Assembly: GCF_001494635.1 (NCBI RefSeq)
Contig: NZ_LOJF01000009.1
Location: 530,254 to 594,253, forward strand
Source of the DNA: Tractidigestivibacter scatoligenes
GTDB taxonomy: Bacteria > Actinomycetota > Coriobacteriia > Coriobacteriales > Atopobiaceae
Length of the DNA stretch: 64,000 nt
Direction of reading: 5' to 3'
The notes below the pieces were generated by a model. The model had not been told where the DNA came from. It worked only from the letters and a program-made list of their open reading frames with translations, and made no database searches. Below are positions 45,623-54,216 of the stretch, piece by piece (positions within the stretch are counted from its first letter, which is position 1; each line of letters opens with the position of its first letter). The translations under genes and the position numbers were made by a program.

Positions 45623-46680
45623 TAGCAGATAAGCCCCCGCTCGAAGGAGGAGAGCGCCACGCGGGCATCCCAGCTGGAAAGTCTACCCGTGGTCTTCCAG
45701 GTTTGGAAGAACCATGCAGGGAGCTTCTCGTATGCCGTGAGCTGCTCTGACGAGTAGATGCGCTCAAGCGCCACGCGACCCTCGGGCGTCATAGCCGCGT
45801 CCGCAATGGGAAGCGCCGAGGACCACTTGCCCACCATCACGGGCAGGCCGCTCCTTTGGTCCTCGCGGATGTGGCGGTGGATGGCTGCCATGATGTGCCG
45901 CAGGCCCATGGTGTTTGCCCCAGGCGCATAGCCCATGTCGGCCATGATGGTAGAGGGCCTATCCAGATGGCAGTCAAGCCAGACGTTTTGGTACTGGCGC
46001 TGGGCCATGAAGCGGCGCCAGTCAGTGGGAATGCCTGCGTCGGGCAGAATGACCACAGGGTCTGGACCGGCAGCCTCGCGCACGCGGTCGTAGGCGGCAC
46101 GGTAGTAGTTTCTCAGCAGGTGGCCGGGCAAACCGTCGGTAACGCCCAGGCCGCGCCGCGTTTGGATGCGCGCGTCATCTGCCACCTCGATGCCGTAGAA
46201 GCCCATGCGCGAGGCGTACCTCGAGCTAAGCTGCGAGAGGACCCAGAGTGCGTTCTCGCGGATGCCGCGGTCGTCTGTGAAGTTGTTCCAGGTCTCCTCG
46301 TCGCCGGGCACACCGGGGTTTACGGCAAGTGCAAAGACCACCTTGAGGTCTATCTCCTCAGCCCACTCGAGCGCTTGGTCAACCTCATCAATGCAGCCCA
46401 GGTAGGGACCGGGGTTGGGACCGGCTTCGCCAAAGACGTACCACGGCACGGGCAGCCTCACGGCGTTGAAGCCGCGCGAGGCGATGCGGGAGAAGTCGTC
46501 TTTGGTGAGGAAGCGGGCACGATGGCGACGCACCACCTCGCGGTATCCCTTGGCACCCAGCGATGTGATGAGCGAAGGCTCGTCAAGAGCACCCGAGCCG
46601 GAGAACAGCTCCGGCGTGACCCAGGATTCGAGCGTAAGCCAACCAGTGAGGTTGACACCGTGAAGGGCGTTCTCTGCCAT
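45622..46680 (-). CDS. GH5 exo-glucanase-like protein with lost catalytic residues
   Basis: 352 residues, ATG at 46680 behind GAGGTGG. The frame is a clear GH5 exo-1,3-glucanase homologue: GVNLTGWLTLESWVTPELF near the N-terminus, RGFNAVRLPVPWYVFG, and AWFFQTWKT near the C-terminus. The acid/base motif, normally IELLNEP, reads IEVADDA, and the nucleophile motif, normally VGEWS, reads VGKWS. Both catalytic glutamates are therefore gone (Glu to Asp, Glu to Lys). There is no signal peptide. It is likely a cytoplasmic pseudoenzyme, perhaps a glycan sensor, coupled to rsmI. Confidence 0.85.
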   Translation of the reverse strand: MAENALHGVNLTGWLTLESWVTPELFSGSGALDEPSLITSLGAKGYREVVRRHRARFLTKDDFSRIASRGFNAVRLPVPWYVFGEAGPNPGPYLGCIDEVDQALEWAEEIDLKVVFALAVNPGVPGDEETWNNFTDDRGIRENALWVLSQLSSRYASRMGFYGIEVADDARIQTRRGLGVTDGLPGHLLRNYYRAAYDRVREAAGPDPVVILPDAGIPTDWRRFMAQRQYQNVWLDCHLDRPSTIMADMGYAPGANTMGLRHIMAAIHRHIREDQRSGLPVMVGKWSSALPIADAAMTPEGRVALERIYSSEQLTAYEKLPAWFFQTWKTTGRLSSWDARVALSSFERGLIC

Positions 46681-46812
46681 GCGCCACCTCGCTCCCATCA
46701 AAGTTAAGCGCTTATTCAGAGTGTAACGCAGGTTGTAGCGTTGAACGAACCGACCAGCGATATTGCTGTGACGCTTCTGTCACATATCCGGGCCCCACTT
46801 GTAGCTGAGCGA

Positions 46813-46836
46813 CACGCATTCGTACACGAATGTGTG
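46813..46836. repeat. Dispersed palindrome, copy 2
   Basis: CACGCATTC, loop GTACAC-like, GAATGTGTG with one G-T wobble. It is closely related to the palindrome at 37326-37353, sharing loop TACAC and arm GAATGTGTGG. It lies in the 200-base gap between queD and the GH5 gene. Confidence 0.5.
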
Positions 46837-46880
46837 GCGGCTATTGCAGAGAAGGTCGCCGGCGCACCAGCCGCGGCGTC

Positions 46881-47309
46881 CTAGTCCACGTCCGGCTCGT
46901 ACGAAGCCCGGTTGTTGGGCGTCTCGTTGCAGTCGACTCGGCAAACGGGAAGGCCGCGCGACGAGAGCCGGTCGAAGAGGTAGTGCGCCAGGTTCTCCGA
47001 CGTAGTACGGAAGGGCAGCATGGTCAGGCTGAAGCCCTCAGACTTAAGCGCCTCGAGCGTCGAGGGCGCAAGCGAACCCTCCTCCACAAGGAAGGTGTGG
47101 TCAAGGGCATCGCACTCCTCGCGCACGATGCGCTTGAGCGTGGCAAAGTCCACAACCATGTCCTTCTCGGTGCCAGAGGTGCCCAGCTCGTCCGCCCGCA
47201 CATAGGCAGTCACGCGCCACTGGTGACCATGGAGGTTCTCGCACTTGCCGTTGTAGTCGGTAAGGAAGTGCGCCGAATCAAACCAGTACTCAGTCGAAAG
47301 CGTGTACAT
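46881..47309 (-). CDS. queD: 6-pyruvoyl-tetrahydropterin synthase family protein (QueD-like)
   Basis: 142 residues, ATG at 47309 behind AGGGGG. Zinc ligands His14 (SAHFL) and His27/His29 (LHGHQW) and catalytic Cys23 (GKCENLHGH) are in place. ALDHTFL and PFRTTSENLAHYLF follow, and ETPNNRASY closes the active site (Glu/Thr-binding of pterin). QueD makes 6-carboxy-tetrahydropterin for queuosine/7-deazaguanine. No queC or queE gene is near, so the pathway context is not shown here. Confidence 0.88.
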   Translation of the reverse strand: MYTLSTEYWFDSAHFLTDYNGKCENLHGHQWRVTAYVRADELGTSGTEKDMVVDFATLKRIVREECDALDHTFLVEEGSLAPSTLEALKSEGFSLTMLPFRTTSENLAHYLFDRLSSRGLPVCRVDCNETPNNRASYEPDVD

Positions 47310-47388
47310 GCATAGCCCCCTGTTGTGAAACAGCCAGAACGCAAAACGACTCACCGGGAATCTGCCCACCACATCAAGCAGGTAAATC

Positions 47389-47448
47389 TGAGAAGTTTTC
47401 GGACGTTTTTGCTGAGAAGAACACCGTTATATGTCCGAAAACTTCTCA
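47389..47448. repeat. Long inverted repeat between ricT-like gene and queD
   Basis: TGAGAAGTTTTCGGAC (47389-47404) and GTCCGAAAACTTCTCA (47433-47448) are perfect over 16 bp around a 28-base loop. There is no T-run after it on either strand. It could be the stem of a leader for queD or an mRNA-end structure of the upstream operon. Confidence 0.6.
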
Positions 47449-47557
47449 ACAGCACCAGAGGGAAGGGCCGAGACGTGCGTCACCAGCCGAGAGGCACAAG
47501 GCGGCCGCGGTCCCGGCGGCAGGCCGAGAAGCGTGGAGCGGCCGGAGCCCCTATGAC

Positions 47558-49168
47558 CTACTCCCCCGTCGGCGACGGCGTGCTGCCACCTGCGGATCCT
47601 CCGTTGGCTCCACCCTCGCCGCCGCCACGACGTCCGCGGCCGCCACGATGACGACGGCGCCTCTTGGGAGCGGCTCCATCACCGGCAGCAGACTGGCCGG
47701 CAGTGCCATCGGCAGGCTTCGCTGGCGCCATGTGCTTGGGAGCGGGACGGCCACCCTGTGCCGCAGCACCGGCACCGCCGCGGTCCCCCGGGTGCCGCGT
47801 GCGACGACGCTGCTGCCCGCCCTGCGGCTGCCCGGCACCAGCACCAGCGCCCTTCTCGGCACCCGCGCCGCGTCCCTGGCCCTGCTCACCCTCGGCACCG
47901 GCCGGAGCGCCCGCACCCCCGGCAACACGGTGGTGCCTGCGACGGCGCGTGGGCTTGGGTGCATCCGCATCGGGCTCAACGCCACTCGTCACTGTGACCT
48001 CGAACTCCTCGGCGGCAAGCTCAACGCGAGCAGTGCGACCCTTGCGGTGGCGGCGCCTTGTGGGCTGCTGCTCACCCTCCGCACCTGCGGCATCCGACGA
48101 AGGCATGCCGGCACCCGCGCGCTTCTCGGCGCCGCCTGCCGCATCTCCGCCGTCGCCCGCGCGCCTGCGACGACGCTTGGGCTGCACAAAGAGGTCTGCG
48201 TCGTCAAAGCCCTCGGGAGGCGTCACGCCGTTCGCGCGGTCAAGCTCGGCCAGGGCCATACGCACGTCGGGCGACTGTAGGCGCTCGAGGACGTCGCGGG
48301 TCACCGTGTCCGGACGGCAGGCGCATCCCAGGTCCTTCGACTTCTTGACGGCGGCATCGGAGGCGGTCATGTCTGCCAGCGGCACGCGCACCTGCTTGCC
48401 GTTCTCAAGCCGCAGGCAGATCTCCTCCTTAGGAGTGTCGTACTCAACAATCTTGGCCTTGCCCAGCGGCGTCTCGATGACGGCGTTGCGCTTGGGCGCA
48501 CGACCCTTGAAGTCGCGGTATGCCTCGAACTCATAGCGCAGGCAGCACATGAGGCGGCCACACGCGCCAGAGATCTTGGTGGAGTTGAGCGGCAGGTCCT
48601 GCTCCTTTGCCATGCGGATGGAGACGGGCTCGAAGGCAAGGCCAAAGCGGGTGCAGCACAGCTCCTGGCCGCAGTGGCCCCAGCCGCCAACCACGGCGGC
48701 CTCCTCGCGCACGCCAATCTGGCGCATGTCGATGCGCTCGTGCAGCTCGCGCGAGAGGTCGCGCACAAGCTGGCGAAAGTCCACGCGCTCCTCGGCCGAG
48801 AAGTAGCAGACGACCTTGTCGCCATCGAAGAGGTACTCGACGCCCACGGGCTTCATGTCAAGGCCGCTCTGCGAGACAAGGCGCCTGAACACGGGCAGGG
48901 CCTTCTCGCCAAGCTCGGCCAGCTCCTCGGCATGGTCCAGGTCCTCGTCACTTGCAACGCGAAGCACGGGCCTGAGCTGCGCGTGGTTGGTCACGCGGTC
49001 AAGGTCCTCGGAGCTCATCTCGCGCGGGTCGGCGGTGGCAAGGCCAATCTCATGGCCGCGCTCGGTGGCACAGATCACGTGGTCGCCCTCGAGGGCCTCG
49101 GTTCCCGCGACGTCAAACCACAGGTCGCGGGCGGCGTATTTGAACTTCACCGGAATGACGGTGGGCAT
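47558..49168 (-). CDS. ricT: PSP1-domain protein (RicT/YaaT) with long Arg-rich tail
   Basis: 536 residues, about twice the B. subtilis YaaT length. The N-terminal 290 residues are PSP1: VIPVKFKYAARDLWFDV, VGWGHCGQELCCTRFG, MCCLRYEFEAYRDFKGRAPKRN and the Cys set that binds Fe-S in the RicT-F-A complex. From about residue 320 comes a disordered tail rich in Gly, Ala and Arg with repeated RRRRH/RRRHH clusters. It overlaps holB by 22 bases. RicT affects RNA maturation and, in B. subtilis, competence and sporulation. The tail suggests RNA binding. Confidence 0.9.
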   Translation of the reverse strand: MPTVIPVKFKYAARDLWFDVAGTEALEGDHVICATERGHEIGLATADPREMSSEDLDRVTNHAQLRPVLRVASDEDLDHAEELAELGEKALPVFRRLVSQSGLDMKPVGVEYLFDGDKVVCYFSAEERVDFRQLVRDLSRELHERIDMRQIGVREEAAVVGGWGHCGQELCCTRFGLAFEPVSIRMAKEQDLPLNSTKISGACGRLMCCLRYEFEAYRDFKGRAPKRNAVIETPLGKAKIVEYDTPKEEICLRLENGKQVRVPLADMTASDAAVKKSKDLGCACRPDTVTRDVLERLQSPDVRMALAELDRANGVTPPEGFDDADLFVQPKRRRRRAGDGGDAAGGAEKRAGAGMPSSDAAGAEGEQQPTRRRHRKGRTARVELAAEEFEVTVTSGVEPDADAPKPTRRRRHHRVAGGAGAPAGAEGEQGQGRGAGAEKGAGAGAGQPQGGQQRRRTRHPGDRGGAGAAAQGGRPAPKHMAPAKPADGTAGQSAAGDGAAPKRRRRHRGGRGRRGGGEGGANGGSAGGSTPSPTGE

Positions 49169-50310
49169 GCAAGTGCCTCCTTGATACGAAGAAGCATGAC
49201 CTCGAGGGCCAGCTGGGGTGATACGTTGTGTGCAAGATCGTCGCCTGCGGAAGAGACGGCATCGAGCGCGGCCAAGGCGCCAGACGTTCCCGTCGACGCG
49301 GCAAGGCGGTCGACCACGGCGGCCGCATCCTCGTTCACGATCTTCTGCGGCACGCCCTCACAGCGCACCAGCACATCGCGCAGAAGCGAGTCCGCAGCGG
49401 CCAGGGCCTCCATGATACCCGAACGCTCACGTGCCGTAAGCTCGCGCTTGTTGGCGTCGGCCACCTGCTTGAGGGCGGAGGCGGTGAGAAAGTCCGCACT
49501 CTCCTTTGCGGCCTCGTCCTGGGCCACCTGCACGTCCTTCAGGGGCACACGCACTGCCGCCAGAAGGTCGCGCGCCGAGCAGAGCACGTCCCACGAGTCG
49601 TCGCGGCCAAGCTCGTCCAGAATGCGCACGACCAGGCGCCGCACTTCTCGGCGCGAAGGCGACGCAAGGAAGTCAGAGGCACGGGAGGGCGTGCCGGCAA
49701 CCGAGAGCGCCACGCGGGCCTCGGCCTCACTGGCGCCGGAGCGGTGCATGACCTCATCCAGCGCCACGCTTGGCGCGATGGTGCGGAACGGGACCACCTG
49801 GCAGCGCGAGACAATGGTGGGAAGTACCGAGGCAACCGAGCGGGCGAGAAGGATGAACACCACGCCCTCCGGCGGCTCCTCTATGGTCTTGAGCAGCGCA
49901 TTTGCCGAGGTGCCACGGAGAAGGCCGGCGTTCTCGAGCACGTAGGCCTTCGCGCGAGCGCGGCTGGGTGCGCGGTTCACGCTCTCGATGAGGTCACGCA
50001 CCTGGTCGACGAGGTAACCGGTGACGCTTCCTGGGGTGAGCCACTGCACGTCCGGGTGGGTGCGGTGCGCCACGCGGCGGCAGTCGTCGCAGGCACCGCA
50101 ACCGTCGTTGGGGCAGACCACGCACTGCGCGAGGGCGAGAGCCGCCTCCTCCATGCCGGAGCCAGGCGCGCCCACAAAGAGGTACGCGTGCGAGAGGCGC
50201 CCCTCGCGAACTGCGGAGACGAGAAGGTCTCGAACGCGCGGCTGGTCACCAAGCGCGTCGAACACGGCTGCGGCGCGCGCGGGCACGGCACCATCCCTAG
50301 CCGCGGCCAT
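49147..50310 (-). CDS. holB: DNA polymerase III delta' subunit
   Basis: 387 residues, ATG at 50310 behind GGAGG. AAA+ clamp-loader fold: SHAYLFVGAPGSGMEEAALALAQ (a degenerate P-loop without the Lys-Thr, as expected for delta'), the zinc module CVVCPNDGCGACDDCRRVAHRTHPDV, and LLKTIEEPPEGVVFILLA with VLPTIVSRCQVVPF. The C-terminal collar domain is shorter and diverged. It overlaps tmk by 14 bases and ricT by 22, so the three are one translation-coupled operon. Confidence 0.92.
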   Translation of the reverse strand: MAAARDGAVPARAAAVFDALGDQPRVRDLLVSAVREGRLSHAYLFVGAPGSGMEEAALALAQCVVCPNDGCGACDDCRRVAHRTHPDVQWLTPGSVTGYLVDQVRDLIESVNRAPSRARAKAYVLENAGLLRGTSANALLKTIEEPPEGVVFILLARSVASVLPTIVSRCQVVPFRTIAPSVALDEVMHRSGASEAEARVALSVAGTPSRASDFLASPSRREVRRLVVRILDELGRDDSWDVLCSARDLLAAVRVPLKDVQVAQDEAAKESADFLTASALKQVADANKRELTARERSGIMEALAAADSLLRDVLVRCEGVPQKIVNEDAAAVVDRLAASTGTSGALAALDAVSSAGDDLAHNVSPQLALEVMLLRIKEALACPPSFR

Positions 50311-50971
50311 GGGGCACCGCCTCCGTTGCGAGCGACGCGGGAAGGACGTCTGCAAGGGCGTCGAGAATCGCGGAGTAGACCTCGTCCGGCGTGCCCGTTG
50401 CGTCCACCAGGCGCACACGCTCGGGTTCCTCGCCAACGAGGCGCAGGTAGCCGTCGCGGACGCGCTGCTGGAAGGCAAGGCCCTCCGCCTCGAGGCGGTC
50501 CGCCCCACCTGCCGTAGCGCGTGAGAAAGCCAAAGCGGGGTCAAGGTCCAGGACAACCGTGCGGTGGGGCGTGACGCCGCAGCTCCCAAGCCCGTTCGCC
50601 GTTCTCACCACCTGGGACGAGAGGCCTCGCGCGGCCTCCTGGTAGGCCAGGGTCGAGTCGAAGAAGCGGTCGCAGACCACGGTGGCACCGCGCTCGAGCG
50701 CGGGCGAGATGACCTGTCGCACAAGCTGCGCACGGCTGGCCTCATAGAGCAGGAGCTCGCACTCGGGGCACATCTCGGTGTTGGAGGGATCAAGCAGCAG
50801 GCCGCGGATCTTCTCGGAGATGTCCGTGCCGCCGGGCTCGCGCAGGCGCACAACGTCACAGCCGGCGGCCTCGAGGGCGTCTGTAAGACGGGCTGCCTGC
50901 GTGGTCTTGCCGCAGCCGTCAATGCCCTCGAGCGTGAGGAAGAGACCTCCCCCCTCGCCTGTTGTTGCCAT
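50297..50971 (-). CDS. tmk: Thymidylate kinase
   Basis: 224 residues, ATG at 50971 behind GGGAGG. It phosphorylates dTMP to dTDP. P-loop LEGIDGCGKTTQAARL, LREPGGTDISEKIRGLLL, the DRF motif VVCDRFFDSTLAYQ and VVLDLDPALAFSRATAGGADRLE, which is the lid region. First gene of tmk-holB-ricT. Confidence 0.95.
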   Translation of the reverse strand: MATTGEGGGLFLTLEGIDGCGKTTQAARLTDALEAAGCDVVRLREPGGTDISEKIRGLLLDPSNTEMCPECELLLYEASRAQLVRQVISPALERGATVVCDRFFDSTLAYQEAARGLSSQVVRTANGLGSCGVTPHRTVVLDLDPALAFSRATAGGADRLEAEGLAFQQRVRDGYLRLVGEEPERVRLVDATGTPDEVYSAILDALADVLPASLATEAVPHGRG

Positions 50972-51039
50972 ACTCGCCTCCCAATCGCGCACCTACATGC
51001 ATAAGCCGAACCACTTTAGCAGGTCAACGTGGGGAGATG

Positions 51040-51070
51040 ATGAGACAAGGGGACAGTCCCTTTGTCTCAT
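51040..51070. repeat. REP-like GGGGACAGTCCC hairpin
   Basis: ATGAGACAAGGGGA and TCCCTTTGTCTCAT pair with one mismatch around CAG. The GGGGACAGTCCC core is widely seen in bacterial intergenic palindromes. No REP transposase gene is visible nearby. Confidence 0.5.
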
Positions 51071-51075
51071 GACGC

Positions 51076-51108
51076 GGCCCTCCGGCACCACTCGGGTACC
51101 GGAGGGCC
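51076..51108 (-). terminator. Terminator of the SDR gene
   Basis: GGCCCTCCGG and CCGGAGGGCC form a 10-bp stem with a 13-base loop, 27 bases after the SDR stop codon on the minus strand. There is no strong T-run. Confidence 0.6.
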
Positions 51109-51134
51109 GAAGGGGCTGTGCTGGCGTACCCACG

Positions 51135-51884
51135 CTACTGCGCGGTGTAGCCACCATCGATGTAGAGGTGCGTACCGGTGGTGAACTCGTTCTCGACGAG
51201 GAACACCACGCCGTGCGCAATCTCCTCGGCCTTGCCAAGACGTCCCAGCGGATGCAGGGACTCGAGGCGCTTCATGCCATCCTCGCCCATCGTCTTCTCG
51301 TTGATCATGCCGGTGTAGATGTAGCCGGGGTTCACGGTGTTCACGCGAATGTTGTACTTGGCAAGCGCCAGAGCGGCGGACTGGGTAAGCAGGTTCACGC
51401 CACCCTTGGCAGCGTTGTAGGACGGCAGGTTGGGGTCGCCGATAGTCCCCTCGATGGAGGAGGTGCTCACAATTGCGCCGCCGTGGCCCTGCTTCTCCAT
51501 CTGGATGGCAGCGTACTTGATGCCGTAGAAGACGCCCGTGAGGTTAATGGAGATGAGCTTATTGAAGTCCTCGTCGCTCATCTGGTCAACGGGGAGGAAG
51601 TTGGCGATACCGGCGTTGTTATACATGATGTCGACCGAGCCGTATGTCTTCACCGCGAAGTCGATAAGGCCCTTGACCTGCGCAGGATCGCTGGTGTCGG
51701 TCTTGTGGAAGACTACATCAGGAGATACAGCCTTGAGCTCCTCAAGTGCCTTGGCGCCCCGCTCCTCGTTGCGGCCGGCGATAACAACCTTTGCGCCCTT
51801 CTCCAGGAACGCCTTTGCGGTAGCCAGGCCAATGCCCGAGGTGCCGCCAGTCACAACCGCTGTCTTGCCCTTGATCTCAAACAT
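51135..51884 (-). CDS. Short-chain dehydrogenase/reductase
   Basis: 249 residues, ATG at 51884 behind GGAGG. Classical SDR: cofactor motif VVTGGTSGIGLATA, NNAG, catalytic Ser in VSTSSIEG and YxxxK in SYNAAKGG. The NNAGIANFLPVDQMSDEDFNKLISINLTGVFYGIKYA stretch is typical. An Arg after the second strand (AGRNEERG) suggests NADP(H) preference. The substrate is unknown. It stands alone, upstream in coordinate terms of the nucleoside operon terminator. Confidence 0.9.
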   Translation of the reverse strand: MFEIKGKTAVVTGGTSGIGLATAKAFLEKGAKVVIAGRNEERGAKALEELKAVSPDVVFHKTDTSDPAQVKGLIDFAVKTYGSVDIMYNNAGIANFLPVDQMSDEDFNKLISINLTGVFYGIKYAAIQMEKQGHGGAIVSTSSIEGTIGDPNLPSYNAAKGGVNLLTQSAALALAKYNIRVNTVNPGYIYTGMINEKTMGEDGMKRLESLHPLGRLGKAEEIAHGVVFLVENEFTTGTHLYIDGGYTAQ

Positions 51885-52162
51885 GAGTTCCTCCAAACAG
51901 TTGTTAAACCCAAACGCACTAAGACCCCTACCCGTAGGAGGATTGGTAAATCGTTTTATTCATTCACTTTACGTAAGCGGCAATAGTAAATCCGCGAGTG
52001 GTTAAGAAGATCCCCGCTTGTTCGAGCACGTACGCTGTTGTGTGGGAATGTCGAAGAGGGACTAGGCATTTCTAGCCGAAAGGCGATGAACAAACACCGG
52101 CATGTCAACGTCAACGACCATGCCCCCAAGGTAAAAAGAGTATCGCTCTGCAGATCAAAACA
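51885..52162. other. Intergenic region upstream of the SDR gene
   Basis: About 280 bases with no gene. It should hold the SDR promoter on the minus strand. The sequence is AT-rich around 51940-52000. Confidence 0.35.
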
Positions 52163-52196
52163 ACGCGGCCCCTGCAGTGTTGAGCAGGGGCCGCGT
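52163..52196 (-). terminator. Rho-independent terminator of the nucleoside operon
   Basis: ACGCGGCCCCTGC and GCAGGGGCCGCGT form a 13-bp perfect stem with an 8-base loop, followed on the minus strand by TGTTTTGATC, 45 bases past the TrpA-like stop codon. Confidence 0.85.
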
Positions 52197-52240
52197 CTGA
52201 TTGTCTCACTGATTTACGCAGAATATTTCATCTGAAAAAC

Positions 52241-52957
52241 TCAGCACTTCTCCTTGAACTCATGAATCTTCTCGATAAGTGCGGGAACGTTGTCGTGAAG
52301 CTTGAGGATGGTTGAACCCACGAAAATTCCGTCGCCGCCAGCCTCTTTCACCATCTGGGCATCCTCTGGGGTGTGCACTCCAACTCCGCAATAAATCGGA
52401 TTCTTCAAACCCCGCTCGCGCAAATAGTCGATGCAAGACCTGAGCGTTGGATGTTGGGGAGTTGCCTGTCCGGGAGCGGGTACGGCTTGCATGTAAGTGA
52501 ATCCGTTCGACTCCAGCGCTTGGCGAACTTCCTCTTCCGGAAGATTGAACTGCACATAGCAGCTAATCTTGAGTCCAGAGTCAATAAGCTCGTTCTTAAC
52601 CGTGTCCCCATCAGGCCCAACCAAGATAATGTCTTCAAACCCATTCTCTTTGCAAAAGGCAACGAATCGAGAGACGCCAATTTCGAGAACAGTATTCTCG
52701 TAGGTCATGATGATGAACTTTGTATCCGGAAGCAGCTTACGAGCTTTTGCCATACCCTCCATGTACTTATCGTAATTCGGCTCATTTTCAAGGGCTTTTG
52801 CCATCCTGCCGGCAATAAACTCACCCTCCAGGAAGGGATTGCGACTTGGGAAATCCATCTCAATCATGTCGCAACCCGCATCCACATACGTCTTTGCCAT
52901 CTCAATGCTGCTCTCGATGGTTGGATACCCATTCGAGAGATAAAGAATGAGCTTCAT
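52241..52957 (-). CDS. Orphan tryptophan-synthase-alpha-like TIM barrel
   Basis: 238 residues, ATG at 52957 behind GGAGGAGG. It is homologous to TrpA over its whole length: LILYLSNGYPTIESSIEMAKTYVDAGCDMIEMDFPSRNP, and the phosphate-binding end GVGVHTPEDAQMVKEAGGDGIFVGSTILKL. The general base Glu49 of TrpA is kept (IEMDFP), but the ADG motif with Asp60 reads LEG, a Glu. There is no trpB or other trp gene nearby. TrpA performs a retro-aldol cleavage releasing glyceraldehyde-3-phosphate. I infer a related lyase or aldolase acting on a phosphosugar compound. Last gene of the operon. Confidence 0.8.
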   Translation of the reverse strand: MKLILYLSNGYPTIESSIEMAKTYVDAGCDMIEMDFPSRNPFLEGEFIAGRMAKALENEPNYDKYMEGMAKARKLLPDTKFIIMTYENTVLEIGVSRFVAFCKENGFEDIILVGPDGDTVKNELIDSGLKISCYVQFNLPEEEVRQALESNGFTYMQAVPAPGQATPQHPTLRSCIDYLRERGLKNPIYCGVGVHTPEDAQMVKEAGGDGIFVGSTILKLHDNVPALIEKIHEFKEKC

Positions 52958-53002
52958 CTTGTGCGCCTCCTCCATTGTGAACACAGCCCCATCCCGGCTT
53001 TG

Positions 53003-54154
53003 CTACGCTCCGTAGTAAGCCTTCTTGAGAAGATCGGCGAATTCGGGGACTGTCGGAATGACAGGATTCGTCTTTGTGCATCCGTCATGAAGCGAGGTCT
53101 CCGCCATCTCCTGAAGATTGTTCAGGTAAGCCTCTTCGTCAATACCCGCATCCTTTACAGTGTTGGGTATTTCCAGCTGCGTGTTAAGATCTCGGACAAG
53201 CTGCGCCAGATCAGTCGCTCCCATCTTATCTGCGAGATCCGCATAGCGCTTCTTTGCCCACTCATCTCTGCTGTTCCACTCAATGGTGTAAGGAAGAAGA
53301 ATTGCGCAAATGCGACCGTGGGCAATTGGGAAGAAACCGCCAATGGTCTGAGCCATAGAGTGATCGATTCCAAGCGATACGTTCGTGAAGGCAAGTCCAG
53401 CAGTCATAGACGCATCGCACATCATCTCGCGAGCTTGAATGTCATCGCCGTTGGCATATGCCTTAGGAAGCCACGTAACGATATCAACCGCTGCCGCGGT
53501 GGCGAGAATGTCGGCAACATAATTGGCCCTATTTGAGACGAGGGCCTCAACCGCGTGAGTAAGTGCATCCATACCGGTTTCGGCGGTAACGTGTTGTGGC
53601 ATGCTCTTGGTCACGTCGGGGTCGCAAATGGCGATGTCTGGCATCATTTCCATGTCACCAAGGCCATGCTTTCGACCCTTCTCGTCATCGGTGATGACAA
53701 CGGAGCGCGACACCTCGGACGCGGTACCAGAAGTTGTGGGGATGCACATAAAACGAGCTTTCGTGCGAAGCTTGGGCAGTGGCTTAGTGTGCAAAATCTG
53801 GTCAAGCTCTTTAAGCTCTGGATGCTCGTACATTACCCACATGGTCTTAGCGGCATCCATTACAGAGCCTCCGCCCAAGGCGCAAATCAGGTCAGGCTTT
53901 TGCTCAAGCATGCTTTGCGCGCCACGGGAAACGGTAGAGAAATGAGGATCGGGCTCTACCCCCTTGAATACAAAGGTCTCTGCCCCGCCGTCATGAAAGT
54001 ACTCTTCAACCCTATCAAGTGAACCATTGCGCTCAACCGCATGACCACCAATAACGATAAAAGCCTTCTTGCAGCGCACGGAGGTCTTGATGTACTCCAG
54101 GCTTCCCTCACCAAACATCAGCTCACTACCCGCAAGCTTCATTGGCCTCATCAT
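53003..54154 (-). CDS. Iron-containing alcohol dehydrogenase
   Basis: 383 residues. Group III Fe-ADH: GGGSVMDAAKTMW (NAD(P)-binding loop), PTTSGTASEVSRSVVITD, the metal region GMDALTHAVEALVSNRANYVAD and GIDHSMAQTIGGFFPIAHGRICAILLPY, with the expected Asp and three His ligands. It reduces an aldehyde to an alcohol, or the reverse. In the operon it probably handles the aldehyde released by sugar cleavage. Start ATG 54154, with AAAGGTGG upstream. Confidence 0.92.
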   Translation of the reverse strand: MMRPMKLAGSELMFGEGSLEYIKTSVRCKKAFIVIGGHAVERNGSLDRVEEYFHDGGAETFVFKGVEPDPHFSTVSRGAQSMLEQKPDLICALGGGSVMDAAKTMWVMYEHPELKELDQILHTKPLPKLRTKARFMCIPTTSGTASEVSRSVVITDDEKGRKHGLGDMEMMPDIAICDPDVTKSMPQHVTAETGMDALTHAVEALVSNRANYVADILATAAAVDIVTWLPKAYANGDDIQAREMMCDASMTAGLAFTNVSLGIDHSMAQTIGGFFPIAHGRICAILLPYTIEWNSRDEWAKKRYADLADKMGATDLAQLVRDLNTQLEIPNTVKDAGIDEEAYLNNLQEMAETSLHDGCTKTNPVIPTVPEFADLLKKAYYGA

Positions 54155-54216
54155 TGTTGTCGGACCACCTTTCTTTCCAGCAAAGTTTCGCCGGAGCAGA
54201 CAGTTATTAGATTCAG

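Noticed and set aside
47310..47557. preQ1 riboswitch ahead of queD
   Set aside because: No preQ1-I or preQ1-II core sequence was found; only a simple 16-bp inverted repeat is present.
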